From Sporopachydermia quercuum (taxonomy: Eukaryota > Ascomycota > Sporopachydermiomycetes > Sporopachydermiales > Sporopachydermiaceae), in assembly GCA_001599295.1 (NCBI GenBank), contig BCGN01000001.1, positions 1,612,001 through 1,676,000 of the forward strand: a stretch of 64,000 nucleotides of DNA, given 5' to 3'. The first letter of the stretch is position 1. Each line of letters begins with the position of its first letter. A model generated the notes under the pieces. The model made no database searches. It was given only the letters and a program-made list of their open reading frames with translations, and was not told the DNA's origin. The position numbers and the translations under genes were made by a program. Positions 31,201 through 40,400 of the stretch are shown here, one piece after another.

Positions 31201-31911
31201 AAGCTCAATGAGTTTAAGTCGGAGATGGAAGTTGAGAAGAAGAAAGTTGCCGATATGACACGAGCTAAATGCACTAAGGAGAATGAGCTGAAGAACCGTT
31301 TGATCAGTATGAAGCTCAAAAAGTTGGAAACTGAGAAGGCGCAGTTGGTAGCGAAGTTGAATCAACTTGAAGGGGGCTTTACTGGAACTATGAATAATGC
31401 AGCAACCAATGCAAATGCAGATTCAAATGCAAATGCGAATGTGAATGCAAATCTAAGTGCAACTGTCAATCCCACAGGAAATGTAGGTAAAACCGTGGGA
31501 TTACCGAATATTCCAATCAAACCAACGCAGAATGCTGGAATCCCAACACCTCAGACTCATCTACCCCGTCCCACTGGTATTCCTCAATTGCCTAGAGTTG
31601 GCCAACCACAACAATCAAGACTACCTACTCTGAAGCCGCGACCAGGACAGGCAGCATCAAGTGGGAACACATCTGGAACAGCTACGAATCATGCTGTACA
31701 AACTGTTCACTATAATAATGTGAGGCTCAGTAATAAGCCACAAGAGGGACCAACAGCAGGTACCGCCGGAGCTACGGGAGCTGCAGGAGCTTCAGCAGAT
31801 AAAACAGGTGAAACAGTGAACCTTGAACTTGGAACAAAACGGCCTCATCCAGAGACAACTGGTGAATCCCAAGAAAAGAAAAGGAAAGAAGAAGAACCGG
31901 GAAAAGAGTGA
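25240..31911 (+). CDS. MLP1: Myosin-like nuclear basket protein (Mlp1/Mlp2, TPR homologue)
   Basis: Long coiled-coil protein of the nuclear pore basket, acting in mRNA quality control and nuclear periphery organisation. From the first in-frame ATG (25240) it is 2223 residues. The frame stays open 17 codons further up, to a stop at 25162, without another ATG. Residues 1-250 are disordered, Ser/Thr/Glu-rich. A segment resembling the Mlp N-terminus follows (STFFSVPITIISSLSQDV). Almost continuous heptad coiled coil runs from about 270 to 2040. A TPR/MLP1-2-like segment lies at about 1455-1580 (ELREVISFLRNEKEMSDAQL). The C-terminus is Asn/Ala- then Pro/Gly-rich and ends with a basic stretch (KRPHPE...KKRK) that could be an NLS. 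Length exceeds S. cerevisiae Mlp1 (1875). One gene here corresponds to the MLP1/MLP2 pair, to judge from neighbours. Ambiguous bases at 27280 and 30450. Confidence 0.93.
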   Translation: MEKDKQVEKSPEVDASETSKDVLVASEEGSTEAARSSGSVNEEIKESNQPFLPPAFAPNSSSSGTTSGTNVLETGNADTTQESDSIERNDKAAGSKDIQMDRPEPALESSGNCSNNDNPVEDQAKESDSDTQPKETSYIEAESTSTKNEPVVTPKRTDATKLSVHVDSPSKNTEVSTPTPLPISQKLPAAIEGTTEASTQLKLQLEQQTSSPSVESKSTPLQPKNVSSGVKVESLFTNNQYLSTFFSVPITIISSLSQDVIAKFAEKAKELETLKSEKVLLDINLEQTIHSSQSKVKLLESTLQTYKSENNELKIRVFSLDREIIDLKDQISQNAGLGEEKTTAVNKINQLSGEKRQVMILLEKKNNEIAELQKEIETLNQSNSDNRKKIISLETEIQKGKSSEFSLKLSNEKLQQELEIVKKSNDWLNSELTEKSKEFSSYRKEKTSQLSILQISLDSAQSELSVLQRNKELSAKELNDTSKRLDEALLKLKKAKDENSVLTDDFSREMSGKDRLIELYKRSAEERKARIGQLEESLESQRGSVIAENLKLKVEIEEWKSKLAEAETRISRYEETLENLSEENSSLIKNNETTNNSNDTSRNTNSISNSLTAPTTPATPIRSLSATTDLSTFNLLTPSAKAIVAKQKGSLSISQLYTDFMMMQKSFQYEKSKKEALELQXEELIKELEVKAPLLEATQQKADMTEHQLVEMSKTVEQLLSEKETLQQKLNDQEEFTKSVEDERNSCKRQIIDLSRQIQKLLIQIKINTDFESPLTAQEHVSLQKLLNSTGTVTDSTDTDKLITERLVVFQNIIELQQQNQNLLKVVRELGKQMEIKEKEQKQFMNSMESSTVAEATKLLEFVEKENESLKLKLESIKRERDMFRDMYDSKELVKDSASANNGNGESNGFGTQGRNESMDNRIQLLEEEKLQLEREIESIRTDLEDYQSESSDLIKTLNEKLSTVEKEKSQISIQLARAKSQVEFSDERYKNLQSTLEFVRVENEEMRKRSQVMQETISKQDHRTEKVAEELVEVKSEADKLKIEISNLRKEKSLWKSVESRLVEDKNELLQDRNKLNSMVANFQAMINERETNEKEQRSRLTGQIDLLEEQLNQAKEKLNYRNEEFEKLVLRKEFDLNENQKKYEKISTDLLKSKEEVMVLQNQRNDMSIKLSSIEKDLVITKRELIELQKEKQERLNDPNSAETGLNQTVERLTKELETTRTELSESKGHIVNLQSISTSAEEALQSLTSTYDNYKASTELKLGESEKKTKELEDKVQELQQEVSRLQSALSEAEEEFKTEKSTLEEELKKLSAELADSKEVVNNSNNTIATLKADIQQHEKITKQTQENYERELMNHAEAARNLQELRTSTNELKESNVSLTTEVAKYKEIISMNETSFEAQKESLKEEMSNLSSRCEKLLEQNKLLHSQLEHSVTTKKAIGSTGAEEGDDDSSSELREVISFLRNEKEMSDAQLQASLQECSTLQQRLTHTLAALDEARAELANYNGDSSDAAVSNSSVKQAEEHKQLLDKINDLNILRESNNSLRSENESQLRQLKKLEEEVKELDAKQEPLEQKIAELSSVIEEKDQQIKLISDDNEMWKNKTQQILKKYNRVDPEELEKLKQDKTNLENEKKALEEKYALIETQTTAIEQERETLKCRVADAKREVEAKETDVKELEASKEAETKALKDTHAKLRREFQEKITKRIEQLKETRSQLETAHKEVEELKKKXEDSNSNAAVPGSTDDANNEQLRKKIEELNKEIETVRKENEELIGLKQKQSQLETEISTLKNELAASKLAGNTDSGEIVAQIEELKANHEKEVAELKASLEKEQLKNTAGKNTDSSGSNNDDDSETVKQLKKQIEDLNETHKEEIQKAIKETRTKIRQPSEAKIKELANVLFTKRANTLEEEIKRKETALNNELQKSKAFFEAKNKELEKQIEELTKAKKDLEKRITDLQAKQGGSAGGDNSSGNEADFDKKLNEFKSEMEVEKKKVADMTRAKCTKENELKNRLISMKLKKLETEKAQLVAKLNQLEGGFTGTMNNAATNANADSNANANVNANLSATVNPTGNVGKTVGLPNIPIKPTQNAGIPTPQTHLPRPTGIPQLPRVGQPQQSRLPTLKPRPGQAASSGNTSGTATNHAVQTVHYNNVRLSNKPQEGPTAGTAGATGAAGASADKTGETVNLELGTKRPHPETTGESQEKKRKEEEPGKE

Positions 31912-32693
31912 ATAACGAAGCAAAGGTGACGCTGATGGGGATAATGATGAGAATAGTTGTTATTGTACTTATATTGAACCAGATGTTACGCTTTAGATGA
32001 TCCTAATTGTGTATTGAAACAGAATCAACGATCAACTAATGTCTTAATGCGTTAATGATTATATTTTGTTATTTTATTATATTTACTTGTTATAAATACT
32101 AAATCATGTTATTATAACTCAATTGTTAGTTTTTGATGGGTCATTCTGTGAAATATGAATAAACGAAGTCAAGAGACCGAATCTGATCACGTATTCAATA
32201 ATATTTCACGTGATCACTCCAATCCTGTACTTCTGTGTTTAGCAATCCTTTATCTGTATCAGGAATAATCAAAGAGCTTCAAATTGCCGCAGCTCTTTTA
32301 TTTGATATAACGTGTATTTACGGCTTACTATGTCGTTTCGAAATGCCGGTTTCATCTTACATTTCTCTGAAGAAAATGAGTAGGAAACTTATGTTAGGGA
32401 GCCTTAGCTCAACCAAATGGACTTCACGTCTCATCCCATATAGTTATTTTCTCTCACAAGCTAAAATAATCGAGACGAGGCTGCTTATCATATTACTATA
32501 TCTGGTGAAGTTGTGGTTAGTTATAGTACTTCCTGAAGATATTTATAGTCATTATTAGTGCTGAACGTATTGAATTGATGTACTAATACTTGTAAAGTCT
32601 CATCATTAATTAATAAGTCTAATGAGGTACCATTGATTATTGTCCTGTATGAACGAAAGTTGATGGTGGTGTTTTCAGTTGCTATGCCATAAA
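31912..32693. other. MLP 3' region and MCM10 promoter
   Basis: No gene seen. A CACGTG in the symmetric context TCACGTGATCA is at 32206-32216. Frames at 32235-32558 start at GTG and encode nothing recognisable. Short uORFs lie at 32649-32663 and 32663-32692, directly before the MCM10 start. Confidence 0.55.
32206..32216. promoter_or_regulatory. CACGTG E-box upstream of MCM10
   Basis: The core is at 32207-32212, about 480 bases before the MCM10 start, in a near-palindromic context with TGATCA. A candidate bHLH (Cbf1-like) site; function inferred only. Confidence 0.3.
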
Positions 32694-34749
32694 ATGGGTG
32701 GAATTGAACATAGTATAAGTGGAGAATCTGAGTTAGCAGAGCTTCTGAAACAAAAGCAACTATTAGAGAGGAAGATCTCGTTAGCTCTCTCTAAGAATCA
32801 GCGCCTGAAACCGAAAAATAAAAGAGAACTGCCGTTATCTCCTGAAGCTGATTCTCCTGATGAGACATGTCAAGTGTAAGTAAAATCTCACAAGAATGAA
32901 TATGCACGGTAGTTGAAATACTAAAGGATGCTGAAATCAAATGAAGATTTTACTAAATTCACTTTTTATTATCTTAGATAACCACTAACTTCAATATTTC
33001 AGACAACGGACACCTACAAAGGCTGTAAAATCTAGAATATCTCCTGTTGCAGATTCTCCTGGAGGTGACATTGATGCGTCTCCAACGCGTGAAAGATACG
33101 GGCTGACTAAGTCAAGCAAAAAAGTGATATTAACGCGTAGAAACAATCCGAATAGTAGAATTGGGTCTAAGTTACCGCTTTTACTAGCTGAAGATGAACT
33201 GCGGCTTAAGAGTACTGGGAAAGGACATAGAAATAACCAGTTAGTCGATCGGCCTCCGGAACACGTGACCGTAACCGAACTTATACGACAGACTCGCCTT
33301 GAACTGAAAAAGGAGAAAAACAAGGAACTGGACACCATAAGGAATAGAAAATCATCATTCATATACTCAGTTGATGAAGAGGAAGTCCATTCAATTGATT
33401 GTGTTGACAAGTTCACGGGATTCCACTTGAAGACTCTCTACTTCAGTAATGAAGCTCTTGAAAGTACTTTCAATGGCCTACAACATGTTGGATTAGAAGA
33501 GCTGGTTAGAATAGCGAAACCTCCTAGATATAAACCACCAGAATACACAAACTGGGCTTTCTCAGGCGTTATCACGAAAAGGCTGAACAAAACTCGTGAC
33601 GGATTCAACCGGCCTACAGTTAAGTTCGCCTTAACAGACTTGAATCAATGCATTGATCTGATTATCATAGGCAAATCAGCTAGTAAGTACGAAACCTTGA
33701 AAGTCGGTGATGTCGTTTCGGTGTTAAATCCCGAAATTGTCATTAGGAAAACTGTCCTGGATACAGCACATCTTGGGTTTTGCTTAGAAGTGTACTGTGA
33801 GACACCAGACAGGAATCCTATAATTGCTATTGGTTCATCACAGCATTTAGGATTCTGTCCTGTAGTTGATTCCAGACACAAGTATAATCAAAAATGTGAC
33901 AATATAATCAATTTGGCAAAAGAACGGATTTGCTATTATCATGCCGAGCAAAGAGTTCGTAAAACACAAGGAACAAGAATGGAACTGAATGGTAGCATTA
34001 AAATGTTCTCACCTACTAAGAAAGGTGTGAAACAGCAGGTTTTTATGGGATCATCAAAAAATGTAAGCAGTTCCAAGCTGATTGAAGATGCTCTAATACC
34101 CGAGGAAGAAAGGCAATCAGAGCATGAGAAAGATATTAGAAGAGCATTTAGTAATAAAGATGCCAAACAAGCGTTCTTTGATGACGAATTTGTTGTTGCT
34201 GCTAAAACAAATAAAAAAGAAGACTTGGATAAGCTGAGAGCTAAAAACATATCACTGGTGAAAAAATTAGTATCTTTAAAAGATGCCCAAAGCTTGAAAG
34301 AAACGTTCGCATCCATTGCCGTTGAATCGGATAGTGATAGTGAGAATTCTGGTGATGGTAGTATAAGCAGTAAGCAAAGCAAGAACACAGGAAATAAAGC
34401 AAACGATGTATTTTCATCTTGTGAAGGCTATTCACTGATTAATAAAATTGGATTTGATCCAACAGGAAGAAGTGAAAGCAGAAGGTTAACAAAAGCACCG
34501 TCGAGCCAATTGCTTCAATTGAAAGCTCTTGCTAAAAGAAAAGCAGTCCATTTATCTCCTAGTAAGGAATCCAAAGAGAAAAGGCTGAAAGCCCATTCCT
34601 ATAAACTTCCCGCTGTCTCTACGCAGGAAAAGTTTGTAGAACTGAGTGACGATAGTAATGATAGTGATAGCGATCAATACTATGATAGTGATGATTACGA
34701 TTATGAATTGGATGTGGAAAAACTTGCTGATCAACATGTTGATAAATAG
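32694..34749 (+). CDS. MCM10: Mcm10 replication protein (two exons)
   Basis: Binds the CMG helicase and DNA polymerase alpha at origins and activates CMG. Exons 32694-32875 and 33003-34749 join in frame to 642 residues (S. cerevisiae 571). The N-terminus has a short coiled coil (SELAELLKQKQLLERKI). The OB fold starts near 243 (NWAFSGVITKRL) and runs through DVVSVLNPEIVI. The Mcm10 zinc finger lies at about 341-373 (HLGFCPVVDSRHKYNQKC to ERICYYH). An FDPTGRSESRRL-like segment and a strongly acidic Asp/Ser tail end the protein. The start is the first ATG in this frame; an in-frame TTG upstream is ignored. It is preceded by a uORF that stops one base before this ATG. It is tail-to-tail with the kinase-like gene, 170 bases apart. 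Placed after MLP in the same orientation, as MCM10 follows MLP2 in S. cerevisiae. Confidence 0.95.
32876..33002 (+). other. MCM10 intron (127 nt)
   Basis: Donor GTAAGT at 32876, branch site CACTAAC at 32983-32989, acceptor AG at 33001-33002, 14 bases from branch A to acceptor G. Splicing joins GT to A (Val) and links DSPDETCQ to QRTPTKAVK. Confidence 0.9.
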
Positions 34750-34919
34750 GGCAATGTTTGTTTAAATGACGATATAAAGGGTTATAATGTAAATGAATTT
34801 CTGGCGGTGAAATTAAATGGATAACGCACACTTGATATAATTCAAATATGACAATAATACTAATGATATCTTATTAACTTATTTATAAGTATACAATGTA
34901 TAAACTATCTAGTCTCTTA

Positions 34920-36164
34920 TTATGTAATTAATTCTAATTTCCATTTCCCCACAATTGGCCCAAATTTCCTAACCCTGATACTTCCTTTACTTGATTTAAT
35001 AATCATACCATCAACACAGAATCTCCTCTTATTCTCGTCTTCCTCTTGAATATTTAGCTCCAAATAATCATTGCTTAGCTCTTCAGCTTCTTCAAGTTTG
35101 TCATAAGCAACTAAATCAGAATTTACATGACTGCCATTATTATAAGCTGCCATCATCAAGTTCAATAAATCTTCACTGTTTGTATGATCAATCAGAANCA
35201 AATGTAAATCTCCTGATGCTGGAGTTGTAGAATTGGGTGATATAACAAACGTTGGCTCTAATCGTTCAACAGATGTTATAAGAAAATAAGAAAGGTCCTT
35301 CCGAGACGGTTTGATATCTTTTTCGTTTGCATTTTTATCAATTGCTTTATATTGAAGCTTTCCATGATATGTTATATCTTTTGCTAAATTGTCATGAGCA
35401 GCAATCTTAAACCTTTGAAGACCTAACTTTCTATACTCAGGAGTATCAGAATCAGCAACTACTGCAGAATGAAAAGCCCAGGATACAACAACTATAAATA
35501 AAAGAGGGGAATCGACAGAAGAATCCTTCGGAAACTCTACTTGATTGACATTGAAAGTGTGTATACTACCTGTAAACAGCTTGTTGATAGCAATAAGAGG
35601 ACTGGAAGAGCCGATCGAAGCAGCTAATGCGTTTCCTGTTCCAAATGGTAGTGCAACTATTGACAGATTAGCAATAGGATTTTTTTGCTCATTAGTCTTA
35701 GGAATTGCGTTGATAAATTCAGTAATTGATGTATCGCCAGAGAGAAATATTACCGTAGAGTCCCTAGTGGTATCGTTGTTCTTGTTGCTAATATCCTTAG
35801 CTATATCAGCAATTGAGCTTCCAGAAGTTGTTTCAATATAAGTATATTTGATATCGAGGAGCAGGAACAGTTTTTTGATAACGAGTTTGCAGAAATTTCT
35901 TCCCTTCTTCTGACTGGAGCCTGCAAGAGTTGAATTTATCACTGTAATATCCTGTGATAGTACTTTTGGTAGATCGGACCTGTCTATAACTATATATGAT
36001 TTGTCAGAGATCTCTGATGAAGGGTCTGTGGTTTGAATGCCGTGATCAGTGGAAATACTAGCAATAAAAGTATCATTCGTGGTGTCTTCTTTAATAGTTA
36101 GCCATTGGTTCGAATGCAAAAGAAAATATGTAAAGATAGGTGATGAATCTCCCTTATATCCCAT
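34920..36164 (-). CDS. Diacylglycerol/sphingoid-base kinase-like protein
   Basis: 414 residues from the first ATG (36164). The frame continues upstream to a TTG at 36263, adding a hydrophobic stretch (LLICLLLFVLSI) that would need a non-ATG start or an upstream exon. The DAGK catalytic-domain pattern is visible: VIFLSGDTSITEFINAIPK near 133, LPFGTGNALAASIG near 168, and VVSWAFHSAVVADSDTPEYRKLG, the motif that follows in the fungal family, then a C-terminal beta-rich lobe ending in VGKWKLELI. The usual S/G-G-D-G glycine motif reads SGDT, so the nucleotide site is atypical. Relatives phosphorylate diacylglycerol or long-chain bases; I cannot say which substrate, or whether it is active. It is not a clear Lcb4/Lcb5 orthologue (too short). 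An ambiguous base is at 35198. Confidence 0.68.
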   Translation of the reverse strand: MGYKGDSSPIFTYFLLHSNQWLTIKEDTTNDTFIASISTDHGIQTTDPSSEISDKSYIVIDRSDLPKVLSQDITVINSTLAGSSQKKGRNFCKLVIKKLFLLLDIKYTYIETTSGSSIADIAKDISNKNNDTTRDSTVIFLSGDTSITEFINAIPKTNEQKNPIANLSIVALPFGTGNALAASIGSSSPLIAINKLFTGSIHTFNVNQVEFPKDSSVDSPLLFIVVVSWAFHSAVVADSDTPEYRKLGLQRFKIAAHDNLAKDITYHGKLQYKAIDKNANEKDIKPSRKDLSYFLITSVERLEPTFVISPNSTTPASGDLHLXLIDHTNSEDLLNLMMAAYNNGSHVNSDLVAYDKLEEAEELSNDYLELNIQEEDENKRRFCVDGMIIKSSKGSIRVRKFGPIVGKWKLELIT

Positions 36165-37443
36165 TGTTAACCTAATGTTTAAAGCTGTGGCAAAAGGTGA
36201 TTGATTGGTCTGAGCTGTTATCGACAGAACAAAAAGCAGCAAACATATAAGAAGAACAATCAAAGTTAAAATGTTCTATTGTCAATAGCATAAGTATAGC
36301 TCATCCAAGTTTCTACCTATAGTCATCTGAGTACATTGTTTCTCTTATCTGGCACTTTGTTGAATGATAAATAGTGAATGAAGCAGAGGAGAAACGCTAG
36401 AAAGGAATAAAAAAGACTAAATACAATTGAGTTTCACATTAGAGTTAGATTGATACAAGCTCTAAGCGTTAAAATTACACTTTGAATACGGAATCTCGAA
36501 TCAGGAAATTAACTTCAACCTAAAAAGATAAAATCATTCATCAAACTTTTGGAGCTCTTTTACTTATAACTTGACAGGTTCAATAAACAAATAAAACAAC
36601 ATAAAATAGAAATAATCAGTTTCACCAACATCAAAATCCAGTTCACGTACTAGGGATGTTATCAATCATAATATATACACAAGGAAACTATTCAAAACAT
36701 TTCCTCCATCTTTGTCTCTTGCTTCCTCCTCGAACGTCTTTAAACTGCCAAACCGTTGCATATCTGCAAATTTCACATCCACGACCGTGAATACCAGTAT
36801 GGTGACATGCAGAAGAGCACTATTTTTTTTGATCTTTATACCTGAGAAAGCGATAAACTTTTGAACAAATTTCCACTGGCATTGTAGTAAAAAGTGCTTT
36901 GATATGTGTTTTATTTGCTATTCGAATTTGATTCTGAATCAATAAGAAACGAATAGGACATGAACAATAAACAAAATAATCTGCAATACACCAGCATTCT
37001 AGAACTACCAGATGCTGCAGCAGTAGTATATTATCATCCATTCATTCAAGGGTCCCAGGCATCGTGCATAGATAAGGAAAAAGACTCAAATGCCAATTTC
37101 ATAATCCAAGTATATTGAAACGCAGGATTCAAGCAATTCACTAACTTCCACCAGCATGGTTTCACGGCTTCCAAACTTGTTTTTTTATTGGGGGGGGGTT
37201 CTTGAGCTTATTCGAAATCAGTTACGTTAGCTACATCGATATAAATGTGACATTTGTTCAGGATTGCCAGGCTAACTTTCCTCATACCATTGATAGAAAC
37301 ATCTTAATTACTTATACATTCAGAACTCACAACTAAGAGACTCACATTCCATCACTGAAGCATCTTTCTTATATTCTATTCTGATCATTGAAAAAGAGAA
37401 AATTCAATATTTCAAGATAAAGTGAACCATTGACAGCTTTTCT
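36165..37443. other. Intergenic region between kinase-like gene and RAT1, no gene seen
   Basis: About 1.28 kb; the kinase-like promoter and the RAT1 3' end lie here. A G9 run sits at 37190-37198. A 73-codon minus-strand frame at 36820-37041 has no recognisable product. Otherwise plain AT-rich sequence. Confidence 0.5.
37190..37198 (+). repeat. Poly-G tract (9 G)
   Basis: Homopolymer in AT-rich sequence, about 250 bases downstream of the RAT1 stop codon. Confidence 0.85.
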
Positions 37444-40400
37444 TTAACGATATCCATTATTTCCATAACCTCTTCCTCGGCCTCGATAAGATCCTCTATT
37501 ATTACTACTATTACTGTGATGGCCAAAACTGTTCCCGCCAGGATTGTAATAACCGGTATTACTAGGAGCTGGTTGTGAATTTGTTGAAGAATAGTTGTTG
37601 TTATTGTAATTACTGCTACTATTATAACTATTGTTACTCCCACCACTGTAGGAACTATCACCATAATTTCTATTATAATTACCAGAGTTGAAGGTACTGT
37701 TATAATTGCTTTGATAGTTTTTGTTATTTCCACCTCGTCTATTATAACCACCTCTGTTATTATAATTACTATTATAGTTATTATTATAACCGTTATTGTT
37801 ATTATTATAATTATTATAGCCGCTATTGTTACTATAAGTCTTACTATAACCATTATTGTTATTAAAATTATTGTAACCATTGTTATAGTTGTTATAGCCA
37901 TTATTGTAATTACCGGAATTATTCTGATAGCCTCTATTATAATTTCCATTATAACCACCACCAGATCCACCATTTCCACCTGCACCTCCATAATTTGGCT
38001 TCGCCGGCCTTGAAGCACTATCACTTTCGCCATGATTCAAATAGTATTTGTAACTACCCCATCGTACAGAATACACTCCATCAGCCCTTGGAGCAGCTAA
38101 TATAAACTCTCTAGTACTCTTGCCTACCATTTGCTGAGTATTGTATCCATTGTTCTGACGGAATCTATTGTTGAACCCATTAGCGATAATCTCCTTATCT
38201 TCAAAAGTAAGCAAAGGAGTACTTGGAATGTATCCATTAAGGAGAATTGACTTAGAAGCAACAACTTTCTTGGGCATTCGATAAGTGCACTGTATAACTG
38301 ATCCTGGAGACAAACTGGGATAGTCTTCACTGCCTATATTTAAAGGGAAAGGCCAAGGCTCTTTTATGTTGAAGTTATCATCCATTCTTAATTCTCCGGC
38401 CAATCCTGTGGCTGATGCATGGATAGAAACTGCCTTTAGCCTCTTATCATCACTAGCATCATTCCTAGCACCTTCACTATTGTCCTTGTTGAACAAAACT
38501 TCAGTTATCTTCTTGAACAATTTATGACCATAGCCAATAAGCACAACTTCTTCTTTCCTTTTGTTTCTCTCTTTTTCATTGTCAGATAGCAATGGATACA
38601 CTTGATGTATAGCTTTTAATAACCTTTGCTCATCAATAAATGGCAACAAAGCTATACCTTGCCAGGACATTTTCTTACCATTCATGTCAATAGGAAAATC
38701 CTCAGGGTAGAAATCGATAATATCAGAGTCCGGATCAGACATTAAAGGTCTAAACAACTCAGGTAGATTATGTCCGGAGGCCGCCGGCAAAACTCCCATT
38801 AATTGCTCATATGGTTTGAATGGTTCACCCAATACGAATTCCACCTTCATTGAGCTCACTCCAACGAAATCTGCAGCAAATGGTGCATAATGATAAGGGT
38901 AAAACCATTTCCAGGAAGGGCATCCTTGGAAATAGTATAGCAGAACCCAACTCACACCTTCAATGTAATGTCGAGCTACCTGTTTTCTGAATTCTACGTC
39001 TGAAGCATCCACATGGAACTTCTGCGTATAGTATCTGTCTCTGTAGCCTGGTTCGTAGTATTTGATGGTATCAGCCGAAGGGTCATCGAATTCTGACAGT
39101 TCAGAAGGATCTTCTGTTTCGGTTGTAACTGCTGAAGGATCTGCTGAAGTGCCTCGTTTGATTCTCTTAGCTTCAGATTCTGAATTTTCCTCATTGACAC
39201 TGGATTCTGTATTGTTATCATAGTTGTCACCGTCATTAACATCACTACTACTGGCGTTAACGCTAGCATCATCAGCTTTTCGTTTGCCAGTTAGAGAATC
39301 TTTCAATAAAGTAGCTGCTTCTTTATTAGCCATATTGGCCAAAGTGATATCTTTCCTACTGTGGATCAACTGTGAGTTGGTCATATGCACTTGGCCTACT
39401 GACTTTCCATCTGTTGTGTACAAAGGCATATTAGCTAATGGGTGTAAAGGAGCTTTATCCTTACCTCTAGAAACCTGAGGCAAGTACTGTGATGATAATT
39501 GAGCCGTTTCAGTTTGCGCTTCTTTCCTTCTTCTATCGTTTTCTTCTCTTCTGAGCTCCTGTTGTCTTCTTCGTCTGAAAATCTCATCCTCTTCTTCCGC
39601 CAATCCAGCAAGAAGCTTTTCAACTCGTTCTAAATTCACCACACCATCTTTGGTTATATATCCTTTCAAACGAGGCAATGTTCTTTTCCATACTCTGACC
39701 AAATTATCTACAGAGTTTTCTCTGACATCTAGTGATGGTAAATGAGGTAGGAAATCATTACCTACAAAGAAACAAATAAAGACCCAATCGTCAATAGCTC
39801 TTTCAATTTCGAAAGGAAATGCTAATCTGGGCACGTCTAGTTCTATTTCGAGATATTCCCGTAGAACATCAACATGTAGCCATAAGAACGGCGTTTCCTC
39901 TTCCTGCTTGCCGTTAGCAGCTTCGTTAATAGACATAGCAAGCAATTCTGCAGCATCTCTTCGTTTTCTATCGTTCTTGGCAAAAACATCTTCACGAAGA
40001 ATCTTAAAATGAGGTTCATGTGTCGCCAAGCCAAGGAAAATTAAATCAGCATCTAATCCATATATACAATGTCGAGTATTAGGATCATAACTTGGATCGC
40101 TTCTTTGAGATCTGATGAAGTTCATAATCTTATGTTCACCTTCTCCAGGAACACTGGCGTCAGAAATGATAATCTGGAGATCTTTCCAGCCTGGGTCATT
40201 TGCTAATTTATAAGCAACCCAGAATCTTAAAGCTTGGGCTAGAATACTCATGAAAGGTGTTCCTGGTGTAATAGCATTAGAATCCCAGGTTTTCTTACCT
40301 TTAATAGCATCATCAATGACTTCTCCCCTGTTTTCCATTTCAGAGATTGCTTGCTCTTTGGCGTCGTTAGCAATTTTTGCATCCTGAGCTGATCTGAATC

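Noticed and set aside
32235-32558. 107-codon plus-strand frame upstream of MCM10
   Set aside because: Starts at GTG; no family seen; lies where the MCM10 promoter should be.
33085-33138. Two ACGCGT (MCB-like) hexamers near MCM10
   Set aside because: Both lie inside exon 2 rather than the promoter, so they are more likely coding coincidence than cell-cycle promoter sites.
36820-37041. 73-codon minus-strand frame near the RAT1 3' end
   Set aside because: No conserved motif and no plausible promoter; chance frame.
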